Assembly: GCA_020342235.1 (NCBI GenBank)
Contig: CP073214.1
Coordinates: 1,116,001-1,180,000 of the forward strand
DNA length: 64,000 bases
Source: Saccharomycopsis phalli
Lineage: Eukaryota; Ascomycota; Saccharomycetes; Ascoideales; Saccharomycopsidaceae
Reading direction: 5' to 3'
A program made the position numbers and the translations under genes. Positions 9,953 through 18,659 of this stretch are shown one piece after another. The notes below the pieces were generated by a model that had not been told where the DNA came from, did not search any database, and saw nothing but the letters and a program-made list of their open reading frames with translations. Positions within the stretch are counted from its first letter, which is position 1, and each line of letters begins with the position of its first letter.

Positions 9953-10845
9953 TCCGGGACACGGTCGCGTATATATGGTTAGTTTAAACTGTTAACTTGG
10001 TGATGTAAGATCGGTGCCTTGGTTTGAGGTTTGCGAAAATTGTACATAAATAAGAATATTTCCTCAATGCGTATGGTACACTGTTTAGTTTAGTCCAATG
10101 GTATAGTCCAATGGTATAGTCCAATGGTATAGTCCAATGGTATATTCACCAATAAATGTGTTTCCATATTCTACTGCTGCATGATACGCTTATCATTGTT
10201 GTTCAAAATTGTGTATCATGCCGTCACCTTAGATTTATAATTGGTAAAAGTTAAATTGCGCTCACGAAATAATAAACATGACTTTGGAGGCTTTCTATAT
10301 TGTACAAAATTCTTTCCAAATTCAAATGATAGCACCTACATTCTTGCAATTTGTCTACAGCCCAAGCCTAATCAGGGTATAAATGATGGATCCACAACGC
10401 ATTTGACATGCATGACTAAAGGATACTTTACTGACAAAGGAATACCCTCGAAAGAATAAAATGGCGAGTGGCTTTGTAAAATATTTTGGTACCATTGGAT
10501 TAAAAAAATTTATCCACTACATTAAGTCCCATGCTGTAACATATATAATTGTTTTAGGTGAAGTTAAGTATCATTCTTTTATTAAAATCAAAAAATGTAT
10601 TTTGTATATCATTTCAATATGAAATTAAACTATACTTAATAAAAAATCAAGAGAAGCAAGGAAAAAAAAATATAATACATCAATAGACATTTTTAAATTT
10701 AATGCAACCTTTGATAAGGATGTCAAAGGCTTGAGCAAATACTAATATATATATCCTCAATTACAAAAAGAAATACTAATCATATCAAATGAAAACTTTC
10801 AAAGACCTAACATTTAACTCATCTAACAACTCTCTATACACTTTC
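9953..10845. other. AT-rich convergent intergenic region
   Basis: About 890 bp between the stops of the dihydroxyacetone kinase and ALO1 genes. Apart from a short tandem repeat at 10091-10142 it is plain AT-rich sequence with many A and T runs. I see no ORF above 75 codons worth calling and no tRNA. Confidence 0.6.
10091..10142. repeat. 13-bp tandem repeat, four copies
   Basis: Unit TAGTCCAATGGTA, four identical copies head to tail, between two convergent genes. The identical copies suggest recent expansion. The unit resembles part of a tRNA D-arm, but no other tRNA parts are present. Confidence 0.9.
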
Positions 10846-12588
10846 CTACTCGTTTGGATCTACAATCCCATTTCTGATTGCCCAGTCCTTACCACTAAGA
10901 AACACTCCGTTTGGATCCTCTTGTCTTCTAATGCTTTGATACTGGACCAAGTCCTCACCAAGCCATTCCTGGTTCTTTTTAGCAAAACCAATCATCTCCC
11001 CGTCAGTGTAGTGTTCGTTCTTTGGGTAATTGGAAGGCAAGTAGTCCACGCTGCCAATAAAATTCTTTGCCCAGTGGGGCATTCCATCCGCCGCAGTAAG
11101 AATATCTTCAAATATTCCATAAACTTTCCCCACAGAAGGCATAGACCCAAACGGCATGTACATCGTCATGTTGATGTACAACGTAAGCTGCGAGTTTGTA
11201 ATGTTTGTAATCGGCTGGTCTATCACAGTGTTAAGTTTCAGGAAACTAGGCTTGGCCTTCAACGTTGATGTAGACGAGGATAGACTAGTGCTTGTCAAGT
11301 AACTGATCGAGTTGATTGTAGTTAACTTAGGCGAAGGGTCTAAGTATGGTCTGACATTGTTTCCATTCACCGACCCAATGTCAATGGCTTTCCGGTTCTC
11401 CAAGTTCTTGCATAGCTCAGCCGAATCACCGGAAATAAAGGTATTATTAGAACACCGGATCTCCACTGGGACATGTATGTAAAAATCGCCCTTTGCCGCA
11501 GCCTCTTTCAAAGAATGGTCCAAGAGCCCTAAGATTTCCGGGCCGTTTGTTAATGGAACTGCCCACTCATTGACCAATTGGCTAAATAAACAGTCCATGT
11601 TGAATCCATCGTTGGATACTTGCACCTGATAGTTATTTCTTCTGTTTGGGAACCCTCCTTCAATCTGGAAATCCTCCAAGTTTCCAAACTGCTTGTTGAA
11701 GATGAACCGCTCTACAACCGGGGTAAACTTAGGATAAACATTGACACTTATCCAAAGTAACGCCTCATAAAATACCCGTCCAAATGTTTGCCAATAGTTT
11801 GACGCAATTTTGTCAGTGGTTGGCTGCTCATCGGTCTTACTGGCTCTCCAAACAACACACTTTCCAGTATATGGATACCACCAGACCCGTATGAACTCGG
11901 ATGAGATCCAGATGGTCTCCCAGTAGCTCATTAACTTGTCGAACAGAATCACTTGCTGGATTGACTTGATACGGAACTCCGGTACCGCACGAATTGTCAT
12001 CTTAACAATTATACCAATCTTGCCCAAACCCAATAAAATTGCTCTGAAAACCTCTACATTTTTCTCCTGCGATGCATACACCACTTCTCCTTTGCCATTC
12101 ACAAAGGTAATGTCAACCACCTGTTGACTGATGATGCCATGGAATGCAGAAGATCCATGCGTACCAGTACTAATCATTCCAGCTACACTTTGCTCGGAGA
12201 TCGATCCCAAATTCTGCAAGGCATATTGCTTGGATGCTAATAATTTGTTTAGATTATAAAGCCGCATGCCACCGCCGACTGTAAAGTCTCCATACAATGG
12301 ACCCAACTTTTCTTGGTAAAGTCCATCCAATCTATCCAAATTAACAAGCCACTCCTTCGTCATGGTCAAGTCGGATGGCGAGTGGCCAGATCCAACTGTC
12401 ATAAGCGTTTTATTATTGCGTGTGGCACTTATCACAATCTCTTGAACATCTTCAATGGTCTCAGGCTGGAAATAAGCCTGGGGAGCACAAAAAAACGTGC
12501 CGGCCCAAGTCCTGTGGATAAATTTAGTCCGGCTGATCTCCCGTAACCGAGCCAGCAACTCGATTGTGCTGGTAAGAACTGAATTCAT
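10846..12588 (-). CDS. ALO1: D-arabinono-1,4-lactone oxidase
   Basis: Mitochondrial outer-membrane flavoenzyme that oxidises D-arabinono-1,4-lactone to erythroascorbate with O2 as acceptor, the last step of the yeast ascorbate-like pathway. It is 580 aa, against 526 in S. cerevisiae and 557 in C. albicans. The N-terminal FAD domain (about 35-210) contains VGSGHSPS, where H69 is the likely covalent FAD attachment site. The C-terminal ALO domain ends with the conserved HWAKNF, then VFLSGKDW. A Ser/Thr-rich stretch (TSTSLSSSTSTLKAK) inside the C-terminal domain probably accounts for part of the extra length. It is divergent from the MSC1-like gene across a short promoter that holds a 12-bp tandem repeat. 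Confidence 0.93.
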   Translation of the reverse strand: MNSVLTSTIELLARLREISRTKFIHRTWAGTFFCAPQAYFQPETIEDVQEIVISATRNNKTLMTVGSGHSPSDLTMTKEWLVNLDRLDGLYQEKLGPLYGDFTVGGGMRLYNLNKLLASKQYALQNLGSISEQSVAGMISTGTHGSSAFHGIISQQVVDITFVNGKGEVVYASQEKNVEVFRAILLGLGKIGIIVKMTIRAVPEFRIKSIQQVILFDKLMSYWETIWISSEFIRVWWYPYTGKCVVWRASKTDEQPTTDKIASNYWQTFGRVFYEALLWISVNVYPKFTPVVERFIFNKQFGNLEDFQIEGGFPNRRNNYQVQVSNDGFNMDCLFSQLVNEWAVPLTNGPEILGLLDHSLKEAAAKGDFYIHVPVEIRCSNNTFISGDSAELCKNLENRKAIDIGSVNGNNVRPYLDPSPKLTTINSISYLTSTSLSSSTSTLKAKPSFLKLNTVIDQPITNITNSQLTLYINMTMYMPFGSMPSVGKVYGIFEDILTAADGMPHWAKNFIGSVDYLPSNYPKNEHYTDGEMIGFAKKNQEWLGEDLVQYQSIRRQEDPNGVFLSGKDWAIRNGIVDPNE

Positions 12589-12669
12589 TGGCGGCTACAA
12601 AGTACCAAAAATATTCTTTAGTCACATTGTCAAAAATCACATGACTACAAAGAATCGATTGTATCACCT

Positions 12670-12716
12670 GCGCACCCTCTTGCGCACCCTCTTGCACACC
12701 CTCTTGCACACCCTCT
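12670..12716. repeat. 12-bp tandem repeat in the ALO1/MSC1 shared promoter
   Basis: Unit TTGCGCACCCTC/TTGCACACCCTC, about four copies. It lies between two divergent starts (12588 and 12823), so copy number could affect both genes. Confidence 0.85.
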
Positions 12717-12726
12717 AGTTACTCAA

Positions 12727-12784
12727 AGGGGATACACGCTGTCAATAGCAATCAAAGCAGGTGCATGGACTTTGCTATATAAAT
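12727..12784 (+). promoter_or_regulatory. STRE-like AGGGG and TATA box of the MSC1-like gene
   Basis: AGGGG, the stress-response element core, lies at 12727-12731, and CTATATAAAT, a good TATA box, lies at about 12775-12784, some 40 bp before the ATG at 12823. A TATA box with a STRE is typical of stress-induced yeast genes and agrees with the product. Confidence 0.5.
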
Positions 12785-12822
12785 GGAATTTTGCTCCCAT
12801 TTCAAAATATTTAAAAAATAAA

Positions 12823-14376
12823 ATGAAATTCACCTACTTTTTTTTCGGAATTTTTGTTAGTTGTACATTTGCTAGTCTCTTCTCCAGCAATTCCAATGAG
12901 ATCACCAGTTGGAGTCAAGGGGATCTTGAGCAGTTTTTGGATGATCGTGGACTTGTTTATAAGAAAACGAGTGATCTCAAGGAATTGCAAAACTTGGCTG
13001 TTAAAGAATGGAATAAATTGACCGCCCCGCAAGGCACATGGTTTTCCAACTTCTGGAGCGACTATGATCCGACCTTGAGTTATGGATCATCTTATTCGGA
13101 CTGGATCTTTAGATCATGGTCAAAACAAGACATTTACAAGTTTATCCACAAGTACGACATCCCATTGACCAAGGAACAGGCTTCGCGCGTTCTCACAAAT
13201 GAGGAGTTGGTTGACATCATCAAGGCCAATTGGCAAAATGTGGTGGACAAGAACAAGAAAGTGTACTCATCGTTGTACCCTGGCGAGTGGTTGTATGGCG
13301 ACTGGAGCAAGAAGTCGTTGGAGAAGTGGTTGAATGACCACGACATTGAGTTCGACCCTAGTAGCACCAGAGAGAATTTATTGAAGGAGGTGAGAAAGAA
13401 TATTTTTGTTATCACTGCTGGCACCCGCTCATACTTGGATCGGGCACAAGATGCGGTCAAGGGGCAGTACGCGGAGTTTACAAATTGGGACACTGAAGAT
13501 GTCAAGAAGTGGTTGGTTGAGCAAAAGCAGTCAACTGAAGGGTCCATTGACGATATTCTCAATCGTGCACATGCAGTCTACGTTGAACACAAGGATAATC
13601 TCGACAAACTGTATTATTCAATTAGCGCAGAAGTGGCTGCCAAGGCCAAGGAACACGGAGACAAGGTAGCTGTTCAAGGTCTGGTTGCTGTTGAAGAGGC
13701 CAAGAGACAAGCACGCCGTTTAAGTGCCTATTTTTTCGATACATTGTCTATCGAGGACTTGAAATTGTGGCTCCATCAGCGTAAGCAGTCTGTCGAAGGA
13801 AGTGTTGACCAGTTGTATGAGCGGGCACTTGACACCTATGCTGCTGCGCAAGAAGCAACATATAAGAACTTTGAGACCGGTAAGAAGTACTCGTCGGAAA
13901 CCTATGATGCCGCACAGAAGAACTTGAAGATCGGCCAGAAGCATGCTGCAGAAGTTGCCTCTGACACATATGATGCATCCAAGGCGTACTTTGAAGGATG
14001 GTCGGTTGACGACTTGAAGACTTGGTTGGCTGAGCATAAGCAGGAGGCAGAGGGAAATCTTGAAGAGTTGGAAGCAAAGGCTTCCAAGTATTTTAATAGA
14101 ATCTATGCTTCTCTCGGTGCTAGCATTGCCAAGCACCAAAGAGAGTTGGAAAGATCTGGCAACCGGTTAAAGAACCAGACACACTCCTACTTTGGGTGTA
14201 TTTACCATAAGTTGGCGTTTTTCTTCTACAAGGCTAGAGCAGCCATTACTGGTGTTCCTTTGACGCCAAACCAATTCGACTCGTTCTACCTCAGCGAAGA
14301 TCCTTTGACTAGATGGTACAGACGATTAATTGCCAACTTCCGTTATTATGTCTTGGGTCAAGGCTATATAGTTTAA
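12823..14376 (+). CDS. MSC1: Msc1/Ish1-type stress protein, secretory or nuclear envelope
   Basis: The start is placed at the ATG at 12823 because it gives a clean signal peptide (MKFTYFFFGIFVSCTFASLF); the frame is open 17 codons further upstream. The 517 aa contain about five to six repeats of an Ish1-like helical unit with the signature W-S/D-x-x-D-L-K-x-W-L (WSQGDLEQFL, WSKQDIYKFI, WSKKSLEKWL, WDTEDVKKWL, LSIEDLKLWL, WSVDDLKTWL). Between the later repeats are Ala/Lys/Glu helices. The C-terminus (ITGVPLTPNQFDSFYLSEDPLTRW) resembles the conserved end of fungal Ish1/Msc1 proteins. Fungal relatives are stress-induced nuclear-envelope or ER proteins. The exact role is not known. Confidence 0.75.
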   Translation: MKFTYFFFGIFVSCTFASLFSSNSNEITSWSQGDLEQFLDDRGLVYKKTSDLKELQNLAVKEWNKLTAPQGTWFSNFWSDYDPTLSYGSSYSDWIFRSWSKQDIYKFIHKYDIPLTKEQASRVLTNEELVDIIKANWQNVVDKNKKVYSSLYPGEWLYGDWSKKSLEKWLNDHDIEFDPSSTRENLLKEVRKNIFVITAGTRSYLDRAQDAVKGQYAEFTNWDTEDVKKWLVEQKQSTEGSIDDILNRAHAVYVEHKDNLDKLYYSISAEVAAKAKEHGDKVAVQGLVAVEEAKRQARRLSAYFFDTLSIEDLKLWLHQRKQSVEGSVDQLYERALDTYAAAQEATYKNFETGKKYSSETYDAAQKNLKIGQKHAAEVASDTYDASKAYFEGWSVDDLKTWLAEHKQEAEGNLEELEAKASKYFNRIYASLGASIAKHQRELERSGNRLKNQTHSYFGCIYHKLAFFFYKARAAITGVPLTPNQFDSFYLSEDPLTRWYRRLIANFRYYVLGQGYIV

Positions 14377-14614
14377 TGCTTAATTTTGTTGTATAGTTTA
14401 TTTTGGAGTAATCAGCAACGTAGATCTTGTTTTACATGGCTTTGCTTGGGAGGATTAGTCTAAAGTCCCAGAGCTTTACAACATGATCCGGATATCTCAA
14501 AAGTCTTGCTTTCTTTTGAGAGCCACGGGCCTGCGGGAAAAACTATTTTTTCTTTTTTTTTAAATTGCCAATTACTATCAATTGTTCAGGATTATATATC
14601 TAGATATTAGCATA

Positions 14615-14623
14615 GTTACCCGG
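14615..14623 (+). promoter_or_regulatory. GTTACCCGG, Reb1-like site before RSC9
   Basis: TTACCCG is the binding core of the general regulatory factor Reb1. The site lies about 50 bp before the RSC9 ATG. The same word is found before five other genes in the window. Confidence 0.5.
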
Positions 14624-14671
14624 CCCTTTACACGTCTAAGAAACCAATTTTTTACACATAGATAAACATAA

Positions 14672-16459
14672 ATGGGTGAAACTAGAAGGCTATTAAGGCA
14701 CGCGCCAAAGACACACGTTCCGTTTGTCCCCGACACCCTTCCGGTTCGAGGATCTACGCACACCGTGTCGCCTTCTCCGATCCCGTCATTGGGCAATGGC
14801 CAAGAACACCAGGCGAATTTCATCGTTGCAAAGGCTGTTAATGAAAATAACCAGTTTGAGATATTCAACCAACAGAAACAGAAACTCACGGGCAAAGATG
14901 GCCTCTTGCCATTTAACTATAATGGTATTCCGGGTGTGGGGACACAAAGCGTAGATTTATTGTCGCGTTTGAGGTTTGCATTGACCTCAGAAATCCCCAC
15001 CGAGGTCCGTTGGGCGTTATCGCAGCTTGTGTCCATGTCCAAGAACGTGCCCCAGATGGTGAATTTGAAAAACAATCCGTTTTATGCCGAGAAGTTGATT
15101 TATTACTTCTCAAAATGCCCGTTTATCGACGACGAGCTAAAGGATAAAGTGAACATCCCATACTTACTCCAGAACTCCAGCGTGCCTCAGGAGATTTCAG
15201 ACATGATTGAAAACTCAATTGACGCGTCGTTGGCGCTTCGGAACTTGTCACAGGACGCAGAATCGGCGCAGGTGATTTCTTCAAGTCCGCTTGTGAAGGA
15301 AACCGCCATCAAGATCTTCAAATGCGACATACTAAACAACGAGTTGGCAGTGGGAGACACATATGACTCGGTCATTACGTTGTTTCAGTTCACAATCGAC
15401 ATTGTGGAGTCGATTTCGTCGTACCTAGCACCAGCGATCAAAGACGACCCGTTGTTTGTCTCGTTGATCGAAATGCTCAACAGAAGCACCGATCGCCTGA
15501 TTATCATTTCCATATTCAGATCCTTGTCACGGTTACTCGTGAGATCTCGTTTTCCCTCTGACCAACCCTATGCCTCAGAAAACATCAGCCAGGCATTGCT
15601 TGACAAGACCTGCTCGTATCTCCTAATAGAAACCGATCCGGAGTTGATCCTCACGGTATTAGACTTCTTATACCAGTACATACTTCCGGGGGGTGTCAGA
15701 ATCACAAACTTGCTCAAATCAGTGCCTCGCAGAAACTTACTCATGGCGATTCTACCAAAGCTCCTTATCCTTGGGGTGAAAGTTGTTGACGAAGACTCGG
15801 AGCCGTTGAGATTGATCAGAAGAGTCAAGATGCCGGCTCCTGATGTTGCTCAGAAATTAGACCCGCAACTATACAATGGTATCTGCAACTTGGATGAACC
15901 TCTTCGGGCCACGTTGTGGATGCGATGCTGTTTCACCACGGCAGTAGAAGGAGATGTGACGCAGATTTCATTGTGGAAGTCGTACGAGTCACAATTCCAC
16001 GCGGAGAATTACAAGCCAGGAGGCAAGAAGTTGTTGCCAGCAGTAAACTTTATAAAAAATGTGTCCAACGCATTTCCAAACTCTGCTGCCATGGTACTTG
16101 TCGACCCAAAAACCGACCAGAAAAAGTTCATCATCAAGGGGATCGAGCCTCGGCAAACCCCAGTGTCGATACAAGCTGGTAATTTACAAGCTACGGCTGC
16201 TCATGATAAGGATAGTAGCATGTCCGACGAATCAACACCTTCCACCCAGCAGCCAGTGAAGTCACTCACTTCTGAGAAACCAAAAGCTATCACCGACATT
16301 GGGAACAGCACGTGTTTGCTATTGGTTGGGTTGTCGGTACACGAAAAGGGACAATTGTTACTCAAATCTATTGAATCGGAATTGTTGGAGAAAATCACAC
16401 AGGTGCCCGTATTGTTTGATCATTTGGTTAACTGTTTAACTGTTATTGGGATGCCATAA
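14672..16459 (+). CDS. RSC9: RSC chromatin-remodelling complex subunit Rsc9
   Basis: Subunit of the RSC nucleosome remodeller; 595 aa against 581 in S. cerevisiae. The N-terminal part includes LPFNYNGIPGVGTQSVDLL and an armadillo-like helical middle (about 85-390). The RFX-type DNA-binding-like region is around residues 405-500 (LWMRCCFTTAVEGDVTQISL, then WKSYESQFH), as in fungal Rsc9 and animal ARID2. A Ser/Thr/Gln-rich linker (about 520-545) precedes a short C-terminal helical region. The start at 14672 is the first ATG of the frame and sits 50 bp downstream of a Reb1-like site. It acts in the nucleus. Confidence 0.85.
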   Translation: MGETRRLLRHAPKTHVPFVPDTLPVRGSTHTVSPSPIPSLGNGQEHQANFIVAKAVNENNQFEIFNQQKQKLTGKDGLLPFNYNGIPGVGTQSVDLLSRLRFALTSEIPTEVRWALSQLVSMSKNVPQMVNLKNNPFYAEKLIYYFSKCPFIDDELKDKVNIPYLLQNSSVPQEISDMIENSIDASLALRNLSQDAESAQVISSSPLVKETAIKIFKCDILNNELAVGDTYDSVITLFQFTIDIVESISSYLAPAIKDDPLFVSLIEMLNRSTDRLIIISIFRSLSRLLVRSRFPSDQPYASENISQALLDKTCSYLLIETDPELILTVLDFLYQYILPGGVRITNLLKSVPRRNLLMAILPKLLILGVKVVDEDSEPLRLIRRVKMPAPDVAQKLDPQLYNGICNLDEPLRATLWMRCCFTTAVEGDVTQISLWKSYESQFHAENYKPGGKKLLPAVNFIKNVSNAFPNSAAMVLVDPKTDQKKFIIKGIEPRQTPVSIQAGNLQATAAHDKDSSMSDESTPSTQQPVKSLTSEKPKAITDIGNSTCLLLVGLSVHEKGQLLLKSIESELLEKITQVPVLFDHLVNCLTVIGMP

Positions 16460-16670
16460 GATAATCTATGGTTTGTACATTAGAATTCAAAGGTAAAGTC
16501 CGTTTTAGAACCTGTTGTGCCTTGACCCAAAGAAATGGGTGTGTCTATCTTTGGAAGGGTAATCTTGCACAACAGTACGTCGACCTTCAATCCTCAGCGC
16601 TTGGAGACTATATATTATCGATTACATAGCGCTCGAGCATTCTGTTTAGGAGCCATAATATACTACCTTT

Positions 16671-17543
16671 ATGTTTAATAGCGTTGTTTCTATGCCAATG
16701 ATGTCCAATTCTCCGTCAAATCGCTCTACTCTAGGATCGTCCAGTAAGGAAAACTCGCTTATTTGCGTTCATTTCGTTGAATTCACGTCAGTAACCGAGA
16801 AGATTGTCTGGGGGATCATGTTGGATTCCACTATAGTATACTTCTACCTGTCCTACACTGAGAGTATATTTTACGGTGTGATTCCGCTTGAGATGATTAG
16901 CAAATCGCAATACATTGGGCAGTTTGAACTTGACCATTTAATAACCTGCTTTGATAAAAATTCCCCCTTAAAAAACGATAATTCGCGGGATTTTTCTACC
17001 AAAATTTGCCAAGAGCTCGACTGGATCCGCAACAGATACTGTCTGTTTGAGGCTATAGTCCTTGACTTGAAAAATCCATTGACCTTGAAAGATGCGGGTG
17101 ATAACATCGTCACTGTGTACTTTTCAATGTATTATTTGACTGATGAGAATCATCCAATTTATTTCTTTCAGTGGGATCACAAGTTTGTCTTTTACTATAA
17201 TCATTGTACGTCCTACTGCGGCTACGATCTACTTAGGATGAGTAATGTTGCAAGCAATGAACTTATTGGATCCATTATGCTACGCGACTTGCTAAAATGC
17301 TTCAATTCTCAATCACCTATACCGGGTGACAGCTCGTACACTTTTAGTGTTGGCGTGTTGAATATTTTGAACATGCAGATGGCGTGCAAAAATGAAACTG
17401 ATTCGAGCTACTTTGCAAGCGAAATGACAGATGTGTCGCATCTGGATGTACATATTGAGATGTCATTGCAGGACCAAATGGAGTTTATGACGAGCATTTT
17501 TGACTTTGAATTATACGAAGCCTCCAACAATACATCGCCGTGA
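16671..17543 (+). CDS. uncharacterised protein
   Basis: A 290-codon reading frame starting at an ATG at 16671. I do not recognise the family. The protein begins with a Ser/Asn-rich stretch (MPMMSNSPSNRS) and continues as a globular mix of aromatic and hydrophobic residues (TIVYFYLSYTESIFYGVIPL; YFFQWDHKFVFYYNH), with no signal peptide, clear membrane segment or known motif. It lies in a co-oriented run with RSC9, the BED-finger gene and IMH1. The length and codon pattern suggest a real gene. Only about 60 bp separate its stop from the next start. Confidence 0.7.
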   Translation: MFNSVVSMPMMSNSPSNRSTLGSSSKENSLICVHFVEFTSVTEKIVWGIMLDSTIVYFYLSYTESIFYGVIPLEMISKSQYIGQFELDHLITCFDKNSPLKNDNSRDFSTKICQELDWIRNRYCLFEAIVLDLKNPLTLKDAGDNIVTVYFSMYYLTDENHPIYFFQWDHKFVFYYNHCTSYCGYDLLRMSNVASNELIGSIMLRDLLKCFNSQSPIPGDSSYTFSVGVLNILNMQMACKNETDSSYFASEMTDVSHLDVHIEMSLQDQMEFMTSIFDFELYEASNNTSP

Positions 17544-17548
17544 CATTT

Positions 17549-17557
17549 CCGGGTAAC
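17549..17557 (-). promoter_or_regulatory. TTACCCGG (reverse), Reb1-like site before the BED-finger gene
   Basis: CCGGGTAAC on the plus strand, i.e. GTTACCCGG on the minus strand, 45-53 bp before the ATG at 17602 and just after the preceding stop. It fills most of the very short promoter. Confidence 0.5.
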
Positions 17558-17601
17558 ATACCCATCTAACAAGGGGAAATGTATAATTAAGCGCGACTAA
17601 G

Positions 17602-18423
17602 ATGCCGCAGTCATTGGTGAACAATGGATATGACCGTGTGACAAGTACTTTAGAGGCGTTGCATTACACAGAACAGAATTCCTCTGCAAACCAAGTAACT
17701 CTACGGCCGCCTGCGCTGGATTCGAATCAGGTAAACAGGGTTCTTGGTTCGACAAACGAGCTTGGCAGCAATGCAAATGCTGATAGGATTTTAGCGAGCA
17801 CGTCGAACCAAATTGTAAATATGACGTCTCGTATACACAAACAGCGAGTGCCTAAACCTGGCCAGAGGTTTGGCGCGAAAAAGAGGTCGTGGGTGTGGAG
17901 TTGGTTCATACAGGACCAGGATGACCCCAACATTGCAACTTGTGAACAGTGTCTGAAGATTGTCCGACGACTTCCATCGGACAAGGGTTCACCAAAGAAG
18001 TTGAGCGAGCACTTGAAGACACACAAGATATACAAGGATACAATTCCAACGAATAAAGAGCATCATGCGTTTGTCAACAATAATGCCGGCCCAAACGGAA
18101 GATTGGAATTGGTTGGTACCGACGACGACACAGTGGCGGGAAACTACTTGACTGACACCACGACATCAGACCAATTTGAGGGATACTCGCAGATGAAGTT
18201 TCACAAGTCTATCATGAGGTTTTTGACCGAGAACAAGTTGCCATTGACAGTGGTGAAGACGCGGAGTTTCCGGCAATTGATCTACACGCTTCGGCCTGAA
18301 TCATTAAATGACTTGAATGACTTGAGCTCATTATACTCTTCGTTGCTACAAGTAATAAGGAATGAGGAACGAGACGGAGACCCAGATGACCTGCAAGAGA
18401 AGTCAATCTACGATATTTTGTAG
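17602..18423 (+). CDS. BED-type zinc finger protein with hAT-transposase-like tail
   Basis: A 273-aa protein. After a low-complexity N-terminus comes a BED-type finger (about residues 85-150): aromatic WVWSWF, then C-x2-C (CEQC) and a distal H-x3-H (EHLKTH). The C-terminal part (about 195-250) resembles the segment that follows BED fingers in hAT transposases and their domesticated yeast relatives (Vid22/Env11): FHKSIMRFLTENKLPLTVV, then SFRQLIYTL. The catalytic hAT core is absent and the protein ends soon after, so it looks like a DNA-binding protein rather than an active transposase. It is probably a nuclear regulator; the target is unknown. Confidence 0.7.
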   Translation: MPQSLVNNGYDRVTSTLEALHYTEQNSSANQVTLRPPALDSNQVNRVLGSTNELGSNANADRILASTSNQIVNMTSRIHKQRVPKPGQRFGAKKRSWVWSWFIQDQDDPNIATCEQCLKIVRRLPSDKGSPKKLSEHLKTHKIYKDTIPTNKEHHAFVNNNAGPNGRLELVGTDDDTVAGNYLTDTTTSDQFEGYSQMKFHKSIMRFLTENKLPLTVVKTRSFRQLIYTLRPESLNDLNDLSSLYSSLLQVIRNEERDGDPDDLQEKSIYDIL

Positions 18424-18493
18424 GGTCATGGTAACGATACATCACACAGATAACGAGTTTGGAATATTGTAATATATGCTAGTTGATCACGGG

Positions 18494-18499
18494 CACGTG
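18494..18499 (+). promoter_or_regulatory. CACGTG site before IMH1
   Basis: GGGCACGTGAAC, an E-box of the Cbf1 type, about 160 bp before the chosen IMH1 start at 18660. It is one of a set of CACGTG words found in many intergenic regions of this window. Confidence 0.4.
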
Positions 18500-18659
18500 A
18501 ACAGTAATTTTCATGATATCGTGTATTAAAATAATCACAACCAGCTGCAGAGATTTATACGCGTAAGACATACACCATTACCACGGGTCTTTGGTCACTC
18601 CAGCCCAACGGGACCACAGGTTGCCACCTCATAGTCGACGTCCTTTGAAACCGTGCCCC

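Noticed and set aside
10085-10142. TAGTCCAATGGTA repeat as tRNA relics
   Set aside because: Only a D-arm-like word; no anticodon arm, B-box or acceptor stem.
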